From: Mesorhizobium sp. B2-1-1
GTDB lineage: Bacteria; Pseudomonadota; Alphaproteobacteria; Rhizobiales; Rhizobiaceae
DNA: 64,000 nucleotides
Assembly (NCBI RefSeq): GCF_006442975.2
Contig: NZ_CP083954.1
Coordinates: 3,975,501-4,039,500, forward strand
Direction of reading: 5' to 3'
In this document: one piece after another, positions 8,897 to 17,511 of the stretch
Numbering within the stretch: position 1 is the stretch's first letter
How the letters are laid out: each line of letters begins with the position of its first letter
Notes under the pieces: model-generated
Seen by the model: the letters and a program-made list of their open reading frames with translations, nothing else
Told to the model about the DNA's origin: nothing
Database searches by the model: none
Position numbers and translations under genes: made by a program

Positions 8897-9364
8897 ATGG
8901 CTGACCTCAATGTGGGCGATCCCGCGCCGCAATTCGAGTTGCCGCGGGACGGCGGTGGTTCGCTCAGCCTGGCCGGCTTTGCCGGCAGACCTGTCGTCCT
9001 CTACTTCTACCCACAGGACGACACCACCGGCTGCACCGCCGAAGCGATCAGCTTTTCGCAGCTGAAGCCGGAGTTCGAGAAGGCCGGCGCCGTCGTGATC
9101 GGCCTGTCGCCCGACAGCGCCAGGAAGCACGACAAGTTCAAGTCGAAATACGATCTTACCATCGACCTTGCCTCCGACGAGGAGCGCAAGGTGATCGAGG
9201 CCTACCACCTTTGGGTCGAAAAATCGATGTATGGCCGCAAATACATGGGTGTCGAGCGCGCGACGTTCCTGATCGGCCGCGACGGGCGCATCGCCAGGAT
9301 CTGGCGCAAGGTCCGCGTCAAGGGCCATGCCGAGGAGGTGCTGGAAGCTGTGCGGGCGATTTGA
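8897..9364 (+). CDS. bcp: Bcp/PrxQ-type peroxiredoxin, one-cysteine form
   Basis: A 155-residue thiol peroxidase with FYPQDDTTGCTAEA carrying the peroxidatic Cys46, preceded by the VVLYFYP strand, and an ERATFLIGRDGRI strand. It reduces hydrogen and organic peroxides in the cytoplasm. Only one cysteine is present: the position five residues after Cys46, where many Bcp proteins keep the resolving cysteine, is serine or isoleucine here, so another thiol must resolve the sulfenic acid. The ATG at 8897 is preferred over that at 8891 because AAGGG at 8885-8889 is correctly spaced for it. A terminator follows directly. Confidence 0.93.
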   Translation: MADLNVGDPAPQFELPRDGGGSLSLAGFAGRPVVLYFYPQDDTTGCTAEAISFSQLKPEFEKAGAVVIGLSPDSARKHDKFKSKYDLTIDLASDEERKVIEAYHLWVEKSMYGRKYMGVERATFLIGRDGRIARIWRKVRVKGHAEEVLEAVRAI

Positions 9365-9389
9365 GGGGGCGCCTCCGCGCCCTTGTTTT
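9365..9389 (+). terminator. Rho-independent terminator of the peroxiredoxin gene
   Basis: GGGCGC (9367-9372), loop CTCC, GCGCCC (9377-9382), then TTGTTTT. The stem starts right after the TGA and can be extended by G-T pairs. Confidence 0.75.
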
Positions 9390-9523
9390 CAGAAAGCGAC
9401 GCGAAGCAACCCCATGCTCGCTTTGCGGGCAATTCTTGCCGGCGTCTTGCTTCGGCAAAGCTTTGTTAACCTTAATAATGTGTAGTCGGGCTGTCGTGGT
9501 GTCGTAAACGAAAGCTTGGTCCC

Positions 9524-10828
9524 GTGAACGCAACCGGTCAGTCCGCGATCTTTGGCAGGCGCAAGGAACCGCATACAGTCATCATCGCCCGCGGCAGCGA
9601 GATCAGGCACTTCACGATCCGGCCCTGGCTGGTTGTATTTCTCGGTTCGGCGCTGGCGGCGATCGCCATCGGTTACCTGCTGGCCACCTCCTATCTCGTG
9701 CTGCGCGACGACCTGATCGGCGCCACCACCGCGCGCCAGGCGCGCATGCAGCAGGCTTACGAAGACCGCATCTCGGCGCTTCGCGCCCAGGTCGACCGCA
9801 TCACCAGCCGGCAGTTGCTTGACCAGCAATTGATGGAAACCAAGGTGAGCGAGCTTTTGGAGCGCCAGACGCAACTCAGCCAGCGCCACGGCCGCCTCGG
9901 CCCGCTGCTCGACCGCGCCGAAAATGAAGTCGGCGCAGCGACGGCCGAAGATCCGGCAGTGCCGGCAAAGCCTGACAAACACGCCGAAGTGACCGGCAGC
10001 ATCCACCAGCCTGCTCAAAGCTACGCGCTGGCCAGCCTCGGCGCCGCCCCTGGCGCCGCCGACACCAGGCCGTTCTCCCTGTGGGCGACCCGCTCCGATC
10101 CGCTGCCGAACGATTCAGCCGCCGATCGTGCCGACAAGCTGTTCATTTCGATCAACAAGTCGTTGAAATCCATCGAGAATGACCAGCTCACGCGCATCAG
10201 CATACTTGCTGACAACGCCTACAAGAATGCCGACGCCATAACCCAGGCGCTCGAGGCGGCCGGGCTGCCGGTCGACAGCGACTTCGGCAAGAACGAAAGC
10301 GATGTCGGCGGACCGCTGATCCCGCTTGACAGCTCGATGTTTTTCGACAGCAAGGTCAAGGAACTGGACGAGGCGCTGGACACGCTCGACCAGCTCAAGA
10401 AGGAAGCACGCCGGCTGCCGCTCGCGAATCCCGCACCCGGTCATTCCGTCACCAGCCCGTTCGGGGTGCGCACCGACCCGATCCTCGGCACGGCCGCCCT
10501 GCATTCGGGAATGGACTTCAGGGCGCCGATCGGCATGGCGGCCAAGGTCACCGCGCCAGGCGTGGTCATCAAGGCGGGCTGGAATGGCGGCTATGGCCGC
10601 ATGGTCGAAATCGATCACGGCAATGGATTTGCCACGCGCTATGGACATCTCAGCGAAATCAACGTGACCGTGGGCGAAAAAGTGGATGCCGGCGCTGTCA
10701 TCGGCAAGACCGGCAGCAGCGGTCGCTCGACCGGCCCGCATCTGCATTACGAAGTCCGCCACAATGGCGAAGCGATCGATCCTTTGCGTTTCCTCACGGT
10801 CGGCAAGAAGGTCGCGCAGTATCTCTAA
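9524..10828 (+). CDS. LytM-domain M23 metallopeptidase with coiled coil
   Basis: A 434-residue inner-membrane-anchored murein hydrolase or hydrolase activator. A membrane segment at about 39-66 (WLVVFLGSALAAIAIGYLLA) is followed by a helical coiled-coil region rich in E, Q, R and L, then a C-terminal M23 domain. Zinc ligands look intact: HSGMD near residues 326-330 and HLHYE near 406, so it is probably catalytically active, unlike EnvC/NlpD-type activators. GHSVTSPFGVRTDP opens the domain as in many alphaproteobacterial cell-division peptidases. The start is GTG at 9524; no good ribosome site is obvious. It stands alone between two intergenic gaps. Confidence 0.9.
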   Translation: MNATGQSAIFGRRKEPHTVIIARGSEIRHFTIRPWLVVFLGSALAAIAIGYLLATSYLVLRDDLIGATTARQARMQQAYEDRISALRAQVDRITSRQLLDQQLMETKVSELLERQTQLSQRHGRLGPLLDRAENEVGAATAEDPAVPAKPDKHAEVTGSIHQPAQSYALASLGAAPGAADTRPFSLWATRSDPLPNDSAADRADKLFISINKSLKSIENDQLTRISILADNAYKNADAITQALEAAGLPVDSDFGKNESDVGGPLIPLDSSMFFDSKVKELDEALDTLDQLKKEARRLPLANPAPGHSVTSPFGVRTDPILGTAALHSGMDFRAPIGMAAKVTAPGVVIKAGWNGGYGRMVEIDHGNGFATRYGHLSEINVTVGEKVDAGAVIGKTGSSGRSTGPHLHYEVRHNGEAIDPLRFLTVGKKVAQYL

Positions 10829-10864
10829 CGCACGGGCCCAGGCCGCCGCCATCCCGCGCCGTCC

Positions 10865-11032
10865 TCATTGCTTTTTCGCATCCTTGTCGCCGTTCAGGGC
10901 TTTTCCCTTTCGAGGCGACCGCAAATTGTCGAAGCCCATATAGTGGTCGGTATCAGATGTGTTCCATCTGCCGCCCAGGCAGATGATGGCAATGGCCGCG
11001 GCGAAAATCAGCAAGACATAAATCTTATCCAT
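10865..11032 (-). CDS. Small single-span membrane protein of unknown function, 55 residues
   Basis: A short ATG-to-TGA frame translating to MDKIYVLLIFAAAIAIICL, then a hydrophilic tail GGRWNTSDTDHYMGFDN and a lysine-rich end KGKALNGDKDAKKQ. One N-terminal hydrophobic helix with a positively charged C terminus is a sensible small-protein layout. GCGGGAC lies just upstream of the ATG. It is convergent with the M23 gene and divergent from the ROK regulator, filling a gap that otherwise has no gene. No family is recognised; confidence rests on coding-like composition, clean start and stop, and position. Comparison among Mesorhizobium genomes would decide. Confidence 0.5.
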   Translation of the reverse strand: MDKIYVLLIFAAAIAIICLGGRWNTSDTDHYMGFDNLRSPRKGKALNGDKDAKKQ

Positions 11033-11180
11033 GTCCCGCTATCTAGGGCGCGGTGATCAGCCGGACACCGGCCGGCTTTTCCGCCGTAGCGGGCGCGCCC
11101 TCAAATGCGGCGCATTTTTGAATTCCATTTGACTGAATAAATATTTGGTGCCAACCTTGCCTCAACCGGGGACGCAAGGC

Positions 11181-12344
11181 ATGGCATTGCGAGGGACCAA
11201 TCAGGAGTTCGGGCGGCCGTACAACCGGCGCATCGTGCTCGAATCGATCCGCCGGTACGGCCCCATCGCCAGAGGCGATATCGCCAGGCACGTCGGCCTC
11301 ACCGTTCAAACCGTATCGACCATCGTTCGCGAACTGGAGGAGCAGGGTTACGTCCTGTCCGTACGCGAGGAGCCGAAGGGCCGTGGCCTGCCACCGGCGA
11401 CGCTGCGCATCAATCCCGAGGGCGGCTATGCCGTCGGCATCCACCTGACGCCGCTGGGGATCGACGCGGCGCTGATCAATCTCAGCGGTGACGTGATCGA
11501 CAGCTTGCACCGCGAGGCCCCCAACGCGACGCCCGATCATGCGTTCGACCAGGTCCGCGCCATGGTCCGCGACCTGACCGGAACGCGCGCCGCGGGCCGC
11601 GTCATCGGCATCGGCATGGCGCTTCCCGGCCCGTTCGGCGTGGACACGATGAGCTTCATCGGGCCGACCACAATGGCCGGCTGGAAGGACGTGGCGCTGC
11701 GCGAGCGGCTGACGGCGGCGACGGGATTGCCGGCCTTTTTCGACGGCGACATGGCTGCGGCCGCCATGGGCGAGCGCCTCTACGGCATCGGCGCCCAGCA
11801 TTCCGAATATTACTATCTCTATTTCGGCGTCGGACTTGGCAGCGCCATGATGCATGACGGCAGCGTGCTGCGCGGCGCCTGGGGCAATGCCGGCGAGATC
11901 GGCCATATTCCCGTCGTTCCCAATGGCGAGCTTTGCCCGTGCGGCAATCGCGGTTGCCTCGAACGTTATGTCTCGCTCGAAGCGCGAGGGCGCTGGAAGG
12001 GCAGCGATGCCGATTGGGTCGCCGAGGTCGGCCCGATCTTCCGCAACGCCATTGCCATCATCGAGAACCTTTTCGACCCCGAGACGGTCGTGCTCGGCGG
12101 GCTGGCGGCCCCGGACCTGCTCGAACGCCTGGCGAGATCGGCTGCGCCTCTGCACAATTCGGTTTCGGCCCGCAAGGATCGCAAGACGCCACGCATCGTC
12201 GTCGCCGGCGGCGGCCAGCAAGCCGTGCTGCGCGGCGCGGCCGCATTGGCCGTCTCTGGCGTGTTGTCGCCACGCTTCGGCCAGATGTTCACCGCCGAGC
12301 GCGAACGCGGCCGCGATATTCTGACAGCCAGGGAGGTTGCCTGA
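11181..12344 (+). CDS. ROK-family transcriptional regulator
   Basis: A 387-residue protein with an N-terminal winged helix (ARGDIARHVGLTVQTVSTIVRELEEQGYV) and a ROK sugar-kinase-like domain. The ROK zinc motif is present as GHIPV then CPCGNRGCLE. The usual catalytic DND segment reads FFDGDMAAA, so the asparagine is lost and kinase activity is doubtful, fitting a sugar-sensing regulator of the NagC/XylR type. ATG 11181 is used because GGGGA at 11168-11172 is well spaced; TTG 11145 and GTG 11148 lack a ribosome site. It overlaps the ABC ATPase start by one base (TGATG), so regulator and transporter share an operon and it likely controls it in response to the transported sugar. Confidence 0.92.
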   Translation: MALRGTNQEFGRPYNRRIVLESIRRYGPIARGDIARHVGLTVQTVSTIVRELEEQGYVLSVREEPKGRGLPPATLRINPEGGYAVGIHLTPLGIDAALINLSGDVIDSLHREAPNATPDHAFDQVRAMVRDLTGTRAAGRVIGIGMALPGPFGVDTMSFIGPTTMAGWKDVALRERLTAATGLPAFFDGDMAAAAMGERLYGIGAQHSEYYYLYFGVGLGSAMMHDGSVLRGAWGNAGEIGHIPVVPNGELCPCGNRGCLERYVSLEARGRWKGSDADWVAEVGPIFRNAIAIIENLFDPETVVLGGLAAPDLLERLARSAAPLHNSVSARKDRKTPRIVVAGGGQQAVLRGAAALAVSGVLSPRFGQMFTAERERGRDILTAREVA

Positions 12345-13108
12345 TGAGCGAACCCTTGCTGGTGCTCGACAACGTCACCAAGAACTACGGCGCGATCCAG
12401 GCGCTGAAGGGTATCAGCTTCTCGATCGGCAAGGGCGAGGTGGTCGCGTTGCTGGGCGATAACGGCGCCGGGAAGTCGACGCTGGTCAAGATCATCGCCG
12501 GCGGCCTGGAGCCCACCTCCGGCCGCATGCTGTTCGAAGGTAAGGAGTTCCTTGCCAAATCCCCCGCCGAGGCCAAGGCGGCGGGCATCGAGACCGTCTA
12601 TCAGGACCTGTCGCTGTGCACCAATGTCGACGTGGTGGCCAATTTCTTCATGGGCCGTGAGATCACGCGCAAGGTGCTCGGCATTCCAGTGCTCGACGAG
12701 CGGGCGATGGAGGCCGTGGTCGGCAAGGCGCTTGCCAGCGCCGGCACCCGTATTCCGTCATTGCGCACCAATGTCGAGCATCTCTCGGGCGGCCAGCGGC
12801 AAGCCATCGAGCTCAACCGCTTCGTGCACTGGGGCGGCAAGCTTGTGCTGCTCGACGAGCCGTTCGCAGCGCTTGGCGTCGAACAGACGCGGCGCGGCCT
12901 CGACATGATCCGCCAAGTGGCGAACCAGGGCATCGGCGTCGTCATCATCACCCACATCATGCAGCAGGCCTTCCAGGTCGCAGACCGGATCGTGGTGATC
13001 CGGCAAGGCGTCGTGGCCGGCGATGTCGCACGCAACAAAACAAGTCCCGATGCGGTGATCAACATGATCACCGGGGAGACGCTTGCCGGTGCCGGACCGG
13101 CGGGCTGA
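12344..13108 (+). CDS. CUT2 sugar ABC transporter ATPase, single-domain (FrcA-like)
   Basis: A 254-residue ATPase with Walker A GDNGAGKST, Q-loop VYQDLSL, signature LSGGQRQAIE, Walker B LVLLDEP and switch histidine ITHIM. Unlike RbsA or XylG, which have two ATPase domains in about 500 residues, it has one, like rhizobial FrcA; it must act as a dimer. Neighbours are a COG1879-type binding protein and an RbsC-type permease, which is why a CUT2 importer is inferred. The sugar cannot be read from the sequence. Confidence 0.93.
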   Translation: MSEPLLVLDNVTKNYGAIQALKGISFSIGKGEVVALLGDNGAGKSTLVKIIAGGLEPTSGRMLFEGKEFLAKSPAEAKAAGIETVYQDLSLCTNVDVVANFFMGREITRKVLGIPVLDERAMEAVVGKALASAGTRIPSLRTNVEHLSGGQRQAIELNRFVHWGGKLVLLDEPFAALGVEQTRRGLDMIRQVANQGIGVVIITHIMQQAFQVADRIVVIRQGVVAGDVARNKTSPDAVINMITGETLAGAGPAG

Positions 13109-13147
13109 GGGACAAAAGAGGGGTCCGGCACTAGAGGAGCCAACGAC

Positions 13148-14188
13148 ATGAAACGAATACTTCTTTCTGTCCTAGGTATCCTGGCACTGGCAGTTGCCAC
13201 GCTCACGCCGGCATTCGCCCAGTCCAAGGGTACCGTCTACTACATGGTGCCGACCTTGCTCGATGAGTTCCAGACCGGCTCGGTGAGCGCGCTGGAACTG
13301 TTCCTGAAACAGGTCGGCTACGAGATGAAGACGCTGAACGCCGACAACAAGACCGACGCCCAGCAATCGCAGATGAACGACGTCATCGCGCTGAAACCGA
13401 AGGCGATCATCCTGGCCGCCGTCGACTTCAACGCGCTGAAGCCGTCGATCGAGGCCGCGCGCGCGGCCGGCATACCTGTCGTGGAATTCGATCGCCAGAT
13501 CACCTCCACTCCGTCCGACTTCACCTCGGTAGCCGGCACTGTCGAGATCGGCCACGTCGCCGCCGAACAGGCCGAAGCGCTGCTGAAGGCCAAGAACGGC
13601 GCTGTGAAGGGCAAGATCCTGCAGGTGCTCGGCGACCCCGGCGATCCCTACACGCTGGACATCCAGAAAGGCTTTGAAGAGAAGATGAAGGCGTTCCCGG
13701 ACGTCAAGATTATCTCGCTGCCGGCCATGCAATGGGAGGCCAGCAACGCCGGCACCATCGTCGCCGACCAGATGCTTGCCAACCCCGACATCGACCTGAT
13801 CTTCAGCCACGCCGCGCATCTTTCGGTCGCCGCCGTCGCCTCGCTCGAGGCCGCCGGCAAGAAGCCGGGCGACGTCATGCTGATGAGTTCGAACGGCGCG
13901 CCGGTCGGCCTCGACCTGATCCGCAAGGGCTGGCTCAACGTCGAAGTCGAACAGCCGCTCTACGCGCAGGCCGCGGCCGTCGCCATGTTCATGGACAAGG
14001 TCGTCAACAAGCAGGAAATCAAGCCCGGCGACTATGACGTGCTTGGGCTGAAATCAGTGGTGACCAAGGAGGCCTGGGGCCCCAACATCAAGATCCCGGG
14101 TGCCGCGATCACCAAGGAGAACGTCGACAATCCAGCCTTCTGGGGCAACCAGAAGCCGCCGACGGACACCGTTAAGCCCGTCGAATAA
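13148..14188 (+). CDS. Periplasmic sugar-binding protein (RbsB/periplasmic-binding-protein-like I)
   Basis: A 346-residue exported protein with a Sec signal peptide of about 24 residues ending AFAQS. The mature part follows the ribose-binding-protein fold: a first strand [14 protein letters not shown], the [23 protein letters not shown] block typical of the family, GDPGDPYT, and [24 protein letters not shown] strong AGAGGAG ribosome site lies before the ATG. It is the third gene of the operon, followed by an intercistronic stem-loop. Substrate unknown; a polyol or pentose is plausible given the SDR dehydrogenase downstream. Confidence 0.93.
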   Translation: MKRILLSVLGILALAVATLTPAFAQSKGTVYYMVPTLLDEFQTGSVSALELFLKQVGYEMKTLNADNKTDAQQSQMNDVIALKPKAIILAAVDFNALKPSIEAARAAGIPVVEFDRQITSTPSDFTSVAGTVEIGHVAAEQAEALLKAKNGAVKGKILQVLGDPGDPYTLDIQKGFEEKMKAFPDVKIISLPAMQWEASNAGTIVADQMLANPDIDLIFSHAAHLSVAAVASLEAAGKKPGDVMLMSSNGAPVGLDLIRKGWLNVEVEQPLYAQAAAVAMFMDKVVNKQEIKPGDYDVLGLKSVVTKEAWGPNIKIPGAAITKENVDNPAFWGNQKPPTDTVKPVE

Positions 14189-14201
14189 ACCTTCCCCAGA
14201 A

Positions 14202-14228
14202 CGGCTCCGGGCCACCCGCCCGGAGCCG
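14202..14228 (+). other. Intercistronic stem-loop between binding-protein and permease genes
   Basis: CGGCTCCGGGC (14202-14212) and GCCCGGAGCCG (14218-14228) form a perfect 11-bp stem with a 5-base loop. No T-run follows, so it is more likely to protect the upstream message or partly reduce read-through than to end transcription. Such structures commonly raise binding-protein output over permease. Confidence 0.65.
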
Positions 14229-14293
14229 CCCTGCCCGGCAGAATTGCCCGGCATAGAGCCGCCGCGGCATTCGAACCCAAACCGGATCAGCCC

Positions 14294-15289
14294 ATGAGCC
14301 CCCGCACCCGTCAAATCCTCGAGTTCGTCCTCGATAATCTCGTCTGGTTCATGCTGGTCTTCGTGCTGGTGGTGTTCTCCCTTTTCATTCCCAACTATTT
14401 CCAGCTCGGTATTTTCGCCAACATCATCGAAGCCTCCAGCGTGCTGGGCGTGATGTCGATCGGCCTGGCGCTGGTCATCATCGCCGGGCACATGGACCTG
14501 TCGGTCGAATCGGTGGCCGCGCTCAGCGCCATGGCGGTCGGCATCCTGTTCTGCTCTTCGGGCATCGGCATCGGCGTGCAGTTGCATCCGGACTGGCTGA
14601 TGGTGCCGGTCTCGCTGCTGCTGGCGCTTGCCGTCGGCGGCGTCATCGGCGCCTTCAACGGATTCCTGGTCGTCAAGGTCAAGATGAGCGCCTTCATCAT
14701 CACGCTGGCCTCCTACATCTGGGTGCGCGGCCTGGTGCTGGTCATTTCGGGCGGCCGCTCGGCGCAGGATCTGGCGCCTGCCATCCGCTGGTTCGGCATC
14801 CAGCGGCTGATCGGCCTGCCGCTCACCGCCTGGATCGCGATCGCCTGCTTCGTCGTCTTCTCGCTGATCATGGCCAAGACGCCTTTCGGCAGGCATCTGG
14901 TGATGATCGGCGGCAACGAGACAGCGACCTTCCGCGCCGGCATTCGCGTCAACCGCAACCTGATCATCGCCTTCGTGCTTGCCGGCGCCATAGCCGGCCT
15001 TGCCGGCTGGCTGCTCGCCATCCGCACATCGGGCGCCACCGCCAATCTCGGCGTCGGCCTGCTGTTCAACGCCTTTGCCGCCGTCGTCATCGGCGGCGTC
15101 AGCCTGAAGGGCGGCGTCGGCACCTTACCCGGCGTCTATGCCGGCGTGCTGCTTTTGTCGGCAATCAACACGGCGATCAATCTGATGGGCCTGCCCGCCA
15201 ACTTCACCCAGGTCATTCACGGCCTGCTGGTGCTGGCGGCGGTTCTGCTCGACGCCTTCAAGCAAACCATTCGCCAGAGGCTCGCATGA
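14294..15289 (+). CDS. Sugar ABC transporter permease (RbsC family)
   Basis: A 331-residue membrane permease with about nine or ten hydrophobic segments and the RbsC/XylH hallmarks: GHMDLSVESVAAL near the N terminus, GAFNGFLVVKVKMSAFIITLAS, and a late GGVSLKGGVGTLPGVYAG segment that forms the ATPase-coupling region. It works with the ATPase and binding protein encoded upstream to import a monosaccharide or polyol. Its stop overlaps the start of the SDR gene by four bases (ATGA), showing tight coupling. Confidence 0.94.
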   Translation: MSPRTRQILEFVLDNLVWFMLVFVLVVFSLFIPNYFQLGIFANIIEASSVLGVMSIGLALVIIAGHMDLSVESVAALSAMAVGILFCSSGIGIGVQLHPDWLMVPVSLLLALAVGGVIGAFNGFLVVKVKMSAFIITLASYIWVRGLVLVISGGRSAQDLAPAIRWFGIQRLIGLPLTAWIAIACFVVFSLIMAKTPFGRHLVMIGGNETATFRAGIRVNRNLIIAFVLAGAIAGLAGWLLAIRTSGATANLGVGLLFNAFAAVVIGGVSLKGGVGTLPGVYAGVLLLSAINTAINLMGLPANFTQVIHGLLVLAAVLLDAFKQTIRQRLA

Positions 15290-16071
15290 CCGTACGGCCA
15301 GAGACCGGAAGACTGTCGGGCAAAGTAGCGCTGATCGTCGGCGCCGCGCGCGGCATCGGCAAGGGCATCGCCCAACGTTTCGCCGAAGAAGGCGCCAGGC
15401 TTGTGCTTGCCGACACCGAGATCGAGGTGGGGCGAGCGACCGCCAGTGAACTTGACGCCGCCTTCATCGGCACGGACATCTCGCTTTTGGCCGATGTCGA
15501 GGCCGCCGTCGCGCTGGCGCTCGCGCACCATGGCCGCCTCGACATCATCGTCCAGAACGCCGGCATTTATCCCTGGCAATTGCTGGAGAACACCAGCCCG
15601 GACGACTGGGATCGCGTCATGGCGGTCAATCTGCGCGGCAGTTTCAATGCCGCTCGCGCCGCACTGGTGCCGATGAAGGCGCAGCGCCGCGGGCGCATGC
15701 TGTTCACCTCCTCGATCACCGGACCGCACGTCACCAGTCCCGGCCACGGCCACTATTCCGCGACCAAGGCAGGCATAAACGGGCTGATCCGTTCGGCGGC
15801 GCTCGAATTCGCCGGCTACGGCATAACCGTCAACGGCGTCGAACCCGGCAACATTCTCACCGAGGGAATGGAGCTTCACCGGGGTGCTGCCTTCATCAAG
15901 AACATGGAAGACGCCATTCCGCTCGGCCGGCTGGGCAGCCCGCGCGACGTCGCCAATGCCTTCCTGTTCCTGGCCTCCGACGATGCCAGCTACATCACCG
16001 GCACCACGATTGTCGTCGATGGCGGGCAATTGCTGCCGGAGGGGAGCGACTTCAGGCTGGCGCCGCCGTGA
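15286..16071 (+). CDS. SDR-family NAD(P)-dependent oxidoreductase
   Basis: A 261-residue classical short-chain dehydrogenase. The cofactor motif is VGAARGIGKGIAQ (TGxxxGxG type with V-G-A-A replacing T-G), followed by NAG in IVQNAGIYP, catalytic Ser in FTSSITG, and the YSATK Tyr-Lys pair. The C-terminal TGTTIVVDGGQLLPEG is standard. Being the last gene of the sugar transport operon, it most likely oxidises the imported polyol or aldose in the cytoplasm. The exact substrate is unknown. Confidence 0.93.
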   Translation: MTVRPETGRLSGKVALIVGAARGIGKGIAQRFAEEGARLVLADTEIEVGRATASELDAAFIGTDISLLADVEAAVALALAHHGRLDIIVQNAGIYPWQLLENTSPDDWDRVMAVNLRGSFNAARAALVPMKAQRRGRMLFTSSITGPHVTSPGHGHYSATKAGINGLIRSAALEFAGYGITVNGVEPGNILTEGMELHRGAAFIKNMEDAIPLGRLGSPRDVANAFLFLASDDASYITGTTIVVDGGQLLPEGSDFRLAPP

Positions 16072-16110
16072 ACAACGCGTGAGGGGAACAAGAAAGCCAG
16101 CGCACATCAT

Positions 16111-16131
16111 CACTGATGCCAAGCGCAACCG
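16111..16131 (+). repeat. Imperfect direct repeat, copy 1
   Basis: CACTGATGCCAAGCGCAACCG here matches 16917-16937 at 19 of 21 positions; both copies are followed by a CCCGCTGGCGG or CCCCGGCGGC block. The copies bracket csbD and a gene-poor stretch. Confidence 0.5.
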
Positions 16132-16228
16132 CAGCGTTCCCGCTGGCGGTGATCGACGGGGATTTGGCCCACCGGAACCTCATGGCGATACACCCGTTCT
16201 TCCATGTGTGATTCAGGAGATAGCCACA

Positions 16229-16432
16229 ATGGATTGGAACCGCGTCGAAGGAAACTGGAAGCAGGTCAAGGGTAAAGTCAAGGAGCAGTGGGGGAAGCTC
16301 ACTGATGATGATCTCGACCGCATCGCCGGCAAACGCGATCAGCTTGAGGGCATTATCCAGGAACGCTACGGCATCGAGAAGGATCGCGTACGCCGGGACG
16401 TCGACGACTGGTATAGTCGGCAGGGCTGGTAG
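16229..16432 (+). CDS. CsbD-family stress protein
   Basis: A 67-residue hydrophilic protein opening MDWNRVEGNWKQVKGKVKEQ, the diagnostic CsbD start, followed by WGKLTDDDLDRIAGKRDQLEG. CsbD proteins are abundant under general stress in many bacteria but have no defined biochemical role. CAGGAGA at 16214-16220 gives a good ribosome site eight bases before the ATG. It sits alone after the sugar operon, 157 bases from the SDR stop, suggesting its own promoter. Confidence 0.92.
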   Translation: MDWNRVEGNWKQVKGKVKEQWGKLTDDDLDRIAGKRDQLEGIIQERYGIEKDRVRRDVDDWYSRQGW

Positions 16433-16916
16433 ATAGCAGAGCTGCCAGGGGAGGCGTCTTTGCCGAGAGCCGTTATGCCAGCGGTCGGCGGGCTCTCTCC
16501 GCCCTTCCCGGTCATCGGCATAATGGCGCTCCGGCGCGCAAAAAGGCACAACGTCTACACCTGCAAGATCTGCGGCCAGCAAGCCGATATGCGCCACCAA
16601 CGCCGGTGGATGAACAGCCGGATCATAGGCCCTTGAGATCGGCTGGAACTCGCCCATGTGGCGCAGATGTTCCGTTATCGCGGAATATCGAACCATAAGG
16701 TTTTCTGGCACTATAGTTCCTGGCGGACCCCAACCCGCCTGGCCGGCGTCCTGCAAGTCGGGTTTACCCCACCCGCCCCCAAAAAAGGGCGCCGGCCACC
16801 TCGGCTCGGCACGGCGCCAAGTACATCGTTGTTCAAGCAGCCCCACGCTATGATGTTACAGGTCAAGGAGCGACGCAATCGACGCCCTAGCGGCAGCAAC
16901 CGAGAAGCCGATCTCC

Positions 16917-16937
16917 CACTGATGCCAAACGCAATCG
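16917..16937 (+). repeat. Imperfect direct repeat, copy 2
   Basis: CACTGATGCCAAACGCAATCG, the second copy of the element at 16111-16131. It lies in the 869-base stretch 16433-17301, which otherwise shows no confident gene. Confidence 0.5.
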
Positions 16938-17197
16938 TGTCCCCCCGGCGGCATCATTCATCGAACGGGCACGTGCCGGCGATATGGTCGAGCGGCAAAT
17001 ATGAGGACTATCGCCTTCACTGCTTCGCCAACCCCGCCGCGACGAAGGCGTTCCTTGGCCATTTTGGCGGAGACCTGTTCGATCCCAAACCCGATCGCAA
17101 AAATCCGAGATGTTTGGCGCCGCACGGGCGACGGAGTGGCTCACTAGCGACACGCTGTCGCGGCCATTTCCGTCACCACAAGTTTCTCGAAGTGTGA
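16922..17197 (+). pseudogene. Possible remnant of a small unknown protein
   Basis: Within the gene-poor stretch between csbD and the PGTG protein, one frame reads a coding-like patch: KYEDYRLHCFANPAATKAFL then GHFGGDLFDPK. The pattern of alternating aromatic residues with a CFA-x-AxAF-x-FGG-FDP order looks like the C terminus of a small alpha/beta protein, while the flanking parts of the frame look random and no ribosome site precedes an ATG. I treat it as a decayed or partial gene. The remainder of 16433-17301 has nothing I can support. Confidence 0.25.
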
Positions 17198-17301
17198 AAG
17201 ATTTGTGACAAATGTCTGGTCAAACGCGTTGGATCGCATTAAAGGCGCATTAAACAGCAACCGCGCGCAGAGCCGATGGGGAGTATGGGCCTTTGTACAA
17301 G

Positions 17302-17511
17302 ATGAGACTGACAGCTTCACTTGGGATGCTATATTTATTGAGTCTGACGGTGTCGGCTCACGCATATCTCGACCCGGGCACCGGGAGCATGCTGCTGCAG
17401 GGCTTGATTGCAGGTGTCGCGGCGGGCACCACCGTGTTAACCATCTATTACAATCGCCTCAAACTGCTGTTGGCGCGCATTTTCGGTAAGAATCGTACAG
17501 ACCGGAAATGA
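17302..17511 (+). CDS. Small exported/membrane protein with AYLDPGTGS motif
   Basis: A 69-residue protein with a cleavable-looking or anchored N terminus ending AHA, then YLDPGTGSMLLQ, a second hydrophobic helix LIAGVAAGTTVLTIYY, and a basic tail NRLKLLLARIFGKNR. Very small proteins with Y-x-DPGTGS right after the signal occur next to polysaccharide and surface-glycan genes in diverse bacteria; their function is unknown. The ATG 17302 is preferred to the TTG at 17293. Its stop overlaps the following methyltransferase-like start (ATGA), so the two are translationally coupled. Confidence 0.8.
   Translation: MRLTASLGMLYLLSLTVSAHAYLDPGTGSMLLQGLIAGVAAGTTVLTIYYNRLKLLLARIFGKNRTDRK

Noticed and set aside
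16052..16846. 264-residue minus-strand frame across csbD
   Set aside because: It runs antisense through csbD, has no recognised domain and no ribosome site; only its first part looks vaguely protein-like.
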